From contig JAECRW010000015.1 in NCBI GenBank assembly GCA_016294985.1, positions 1 to 17,157 on the forward strand: a stretch of DNA of 17,157 bases, in the 5' to 3' direction. How positions within the stretch are numbered: the first letter of the stretch is position 1; each line of letters starts with the position of its first letter. The stretch is from Candidatus Sifarchaeum marinoarchaea (lineage in GTDB: Archaea; Asgardarchaeota; Sifarchaeia; Borrarchaeales; Borrarchaeaceae). A program made the position numbers and the translations under genes. The notes beneath the pieces are model-generated. The model saw only the letters and a program-made list of their open reading frames with translations, had not been told where the DNA came from and made no database searches. Of this stretch, positions 15,094-17,157 are shown piece by piece.

Positions 15094-15371
15094 CTAGCTC
15101 AAGCGTATCGTGAATAAGATGCGTTTGTGCGATTTTTGAAGTGCTCTACCAGTGAGACCTAACGGTATTCTAGGGGCGGCAATCAATGTATCCTCTGAAA
15201 AAGTTCGTTATTGCCTCATCTGCGCCGAAAAAGTTTAGTTCGTGAGCTAAGTTCTTAGCATCGGCAAGAATATGTTCACCTTGGACTTTCAATGAATGAT
15301 CGTGGATGCAAACGTGTTGATAAACGACTACCTTTTCAATGCCGGCTTTTTTAGATGGAAACGTGACTCAT
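15094..15371 (-). pseudogene. Eroded gene of about 90 codons between aminotransferase and gdh
   Basis: Three coding-like pieces lie in two reading frames: MSHVSI from ATG 15371; then KKAGIEKVVVYQHVCIHDHS and on to ADAKNLAHELNFFGADEAIT; then, after a shift at the five-T run (15198-15202), SEDTLIAAPRIPLGLTGRAL to TAG 15096-15094. Joined they would give about 91 aa with a His/Cys-rich stretch (HVCIHDH). The segments have clear protein-like composition and no counter-frame explains them. I do not recognise the family. Taken as read, the gene is dead or needs frameshifting. Confidence 0.5.
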
Positions 15372-15426
15372 TAAACTAGATTCTTCAAAATTGTAGAAAA
15401 AGAAATGAAAAAGAGTATAGTTGATG

Positions 15427-16782
15427 TCACCAGCCAGCAAAGCGTGCGATTTTTTCGTCAGAAACTTTGCCTTCTTCAACGTCTTTAATTGATTGATTAA
15501 TGATATCAACCGCTTTATCACAATGCTCTTTGTTAATTATGAGCGGAGGCGTGATTTCTATTGTGTTTGAGTGAACACCCACGTAGATTAAAATCAAACC
15601 AAGTTCCCATGCTCGATACATGACTTTAGCACATTCTAATGAGGCAGGTTCTTTTGTTTTTTGATCTCTGACCAACTCAACGCCAATAATCAGTCCTTTT
15701 CCACGAACGTCTCCAATCAAACTACGTTCTTCTTGAATTTCGCTTAGTCGTTTTATCAAATAGTCTCCCATTTCTGCTGCATTCTTTGCAAGATTTTCTT
15801 CTTTAATCACTTCTAAAGTAGCAAGTGACGCTGCCGCTGATACAGGATGCCCACCTGTTGTCAAAAGATGTCCTGCAACCAAAGAGTCTAAGATTTCTTC
15901 TGGAGCAACACATGCGCTTATTGGCATTCCATTTGCCATAGGTTTCGCCATAGTAATTATGTCAGGTTTGATATCGTAACATTCAATTCCAAACATCTTA
16001 CCGGTTCTACCAAACCCATGTTTAACTTCATCAACTGCGAATAAAATACCGTATTTCTCACAGAGTTCTTTAAGTCCTTTTAGGAATTCAGGTGGAGGAG
16101 GAATATCACCGCCATCAGATTGGATTGGCTCAATTAATAGGCATGAGGTGTCATCAGGGGGACAAATAGTTGTCATTACCTGATTTTCTATGAAATCAAC
16201 GCATTGAAGACCACATGCTGGACATTCAAGATCTTTGCCAAAGGGACATCTGTAACAATAGGCATATGGAACCTTGACAACATTTGGTAAGCCTAAGATC
16301 TCTGTTTGAGCCGTATGACCAGATAAAGTATAAGAGCCCATGGTCTGTCCATGATACGCTGCCATAAAGCTCATAATTCGTCTTTTTTTTGTAGCATATG
16401 GAACAAGTTTGTAAATAGTCTCATTGGCGTCAGAACCAGATAAACCGAACCAGACCTTTTTTGTCCAGTCACCTGGCGTTATTTCAATAAGTTTTTCAGC
16501 TAATTCTACTACAACTGGGTTACTATGCAAGGTAAAGCAGTGATGACTTAGTTTTTCGACTTGGTCCTGGACTGCCTTTACTATTTTGGGGTGTCCATAG
16601 CCCGCAATTGCAACAGCAGCACCAGCATTGAAATCAAGATACTCGTTGCCGTCAGAGTCATATAAGTAAACACCTTTCCCAGATTCGATAGAGAGCGGGT
16701 AAAATCGTATATGAATTGCTGATCCAATGGCTTTTTCATCTCTATCAATCACATCAAAAGATTTTGTAACGTTTTTTTCCAT
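15427..16782 (-). CDS. Class III PLP aminotransferase or amino-acid racemase
   Basis: A 451-aa fold-type I PLP enzyme of the 4-aminobutyrate/acetylornithine aminotransferase family. Motifs: AGAAVAIAGYGHP near residue 60, SGSDANE for the PLP phosphate, AAYHGQT, FAVDEVKHGFGRTG with the pyridine-binding Asp, and IITMAKPMANGMP, whose Lys (about 280) forms the Schiff base. A Cys-rich insert YRCPFG...CPACGLQC follows, as in archaeal members, some of which in Thermococcales are amino-acid racemases. Substrate cannot be told from sequence. The frame is open from GTG 16791, but ATG 16782 has AAAGGTG at the right spacing and is chosen. With the GDHs, transamination to glutamate followed by oxidative deamination is the obvious shared job. 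Confidence 0.92.
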   Translation of the reverse strand: MEKNVTKSFDVIDRDEKAIGSAIHIRFYPLSIESGKGVYLYDSDGNEYLDFNAGAAVAIAGYGHPKIVKAVQDQVEKLSHHCFTLHSNPVVVELAEKLIEITPGDWTKKVWFGLSGSDANETIYKLVPYATKKRRIMSFMAAYHGQTMGSYTLSGHTAQTEILGLPNVVKVPYAYCYRCPFGKDLECPACGLQCVDFIENQVMTTICPPDDTSCLLIEPIQSDGGDIPPPPEFLKGLKELCEKYGILFAVDEVKHGFGRTGKMFGIECYDIKPDIITMAKPMANGMPISACVAPEEILDSLVAGHLLTTGGHPVSAAASLATLEVIKEENLAKNAAEMGDYLIKRLSEIQEERSLIGDVRGKGLIIGVELVRDQKTKEPASLECAKVMYRAWELGLILIYVGVHSNTIEITPPLIINKEHCDKAVDIINQSIKDVEEGKVSDEKIARFAGW

Positions 16783-16827
16783 TTTTGACACCTTTTAAGC
16801 TTTCCTATCCATTAGAGATACCTCTTT

Positions 16828-16850
16828 ATGTCTTTGACATATAAAAAATT
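16828..16850 (-). promoter_or_regulatory. Promoter of the PLP-enzyme gene with small palindrome
   Basis: On the minus strand TTTTTTATAT (16847-16838) is a TATA-like element some 55-65 bases upstream of the ATG at 16782. It is followed directly by the palindrome atgtc-ttt-gacat (16828-16840), placed where a repressor would block the transcription start. Confidence 0.4.
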
Positions 16851-16977
16851 ATGGCTTCTGTGCGTTTTCAGATTCGTACCTATTATTACTGGTTATGTGC
16901 GCCGAAAAAGATTTTCCAATATACGCTGGAGATATCACTTTATTCTTTCATTATATAAAAATTATAGCATCTATGCG
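16839..16977. repeat. Imperfect 25-bp direct repeat around TATA-like sequences
   Basis: Copy 1 (16839-16864) and copy 2 (16953-16977) share the form atataaaaattat-g/agc-tctatgcg with few differences, 114 bases apart. Both contain a TATA-like run. Between them a 29-codon frame on the minus strand exists, but nothing convincing is coded there. Confidence 0.45.
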
Positions 16978-17027
16978 CTCTTAGAAACATGATAGCGTTT
17001 TGTGTTCTCCTTCCGAAAGAGTAAAAC

Positions 17028-17157
17028 GTGAACTACTCCACCCTTACGAATGGATTTTCCTGCGAGTCCTCCCAACCCTTACGGGAACTTTCGTTTTACG
17101 TTTGTCTGTCTGTCGCAGATTACCAAGAAATTCTTGGTAGCCCGTCCACAGGGCATT
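17028..17157 (-). mobile_element. Probable right end of an IS200/IS605-family element (TnpB omega-RNA region), partial
   Basis: Read on the minus strand, the last 130 bases end in AATCC, a hairpin TCCATTC-GTAA-GGGTGGA (17054-17037, with G-T pairs), then GTAGTTCAC. This layout is, from memory, typical of IS605/IS1341 right ends, where the tail of tnpB overlaps a structured guide RNA. A further CCC-GTAA-GGG stem and a perfect palindrome (17121-17139) lie upstream. The frame that ends at TAA 17123-17121 after CPVDGLPRISW, or the one ending at TAA near 17043, could be the C-terminus of the transposon protein; neither is long enough to identify. tnpB itself would lie beyond the right edge. Moderate confidence. 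Confidence 0.45.

Noticed and set aside
15221..16910. Identical 13-mer tgcgccgaaaaag at 15221-15233 and 16898-16910
   Set aside because: The match does not extend clearly on either side, and the second copy shows no coding similarity to the first, so it may be chance.
1..17157. tRNA, rRNA or CRISPR array
   Set aside because: No cloverleaf with a T-loop consensus, no rRNA-like segment and no regularly spaced repeats were seen on either strand.

Overview
The window looks like a piece of an AT-rich archaeal genome. Promoters carry TATA-like elements, several genes have strong GGAGG/GGTGA ribosome-binding sites, and the gene content is archaeal: an Mvh-type [NiFe] hydrogenase, HdrA proteins, an ArsR-type winged helix, LRR and MOT1-like proteins, and archaeal-type GDHs. 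An uncultured anaerobic, amino-acid- or H2-using archaeon (Bathyarchaeia- or Asgard-like) fits, but the lineage is inference. ATG, GTG and possibly TTG or ATA starts occur, and TAA, TGA and TAG are all used as stops.

Layout. (1) 1-4350, minus strand: a tight operon hdrA-mvhG-mvhA (mvhA cut by the left edge). The HdrA is an unusual fusion of ArsR-like winged helix, full HdrA and MvhD-like C-terminus. Its promoter holds a 17-bp tandem repeat over the predicted transcription start. (2) 4416-7573, plus strand: small genes and a second, shorter HdrA. These are a treble-clef zinc-finger protein with no normal start, a 76-aa protein, hdrA2, an overlapping 71-aa protein, a decayed copy of the 76-aa gene, and a 51-aa basic ORF. 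(3) 7721-9639, plus: both subunits of a glutaconate-type CoA-transferase. (4) 9705-11574, plus: a small LRR protein interrupted by TAG, and a MOT1-type molybdate/sulfate transporter. (5) 11868-16782, minus: two paralogous glutamate dehydrogenases and a class III aminotransferase or amino-acid racemase, with several eroded small genes between them. (6) 17028-17157: what appears to be the right end of an IS200/IS605-family element (TnpB omega-RNA type).

How it may work together (inference). Glutamate dehydrogenases and a class III PLP enzyme would feed 2-oxo acids. The CoA-transferase would activate a dicarboxylic or hydroxy acid, as in the 2-hydroxyglutarate route of glutamate fermentation. 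The Mvh hydrogenase with the HdrA-MvhD fusion would couple H2 to ferredoxin by flavin-based bifurcation or confurcation. HdrB and HdrC are not in the window, nor are the 2-hydroxyglutaryl-CoA dehydratase genes, so both couplings are hypotheses.

Most striking points: the regulator-like winged helix fused to a redox HdrA-MvhD with a candidate operator in its own promoter; the 76-aa gene and its decayed copy flanking hdrA2; genes with a good ribosome-binding site followed by ATA rather than ATG; an in-frame TAG in the LRR gene; and frameshifts confined to small genes while all large genes are intact.
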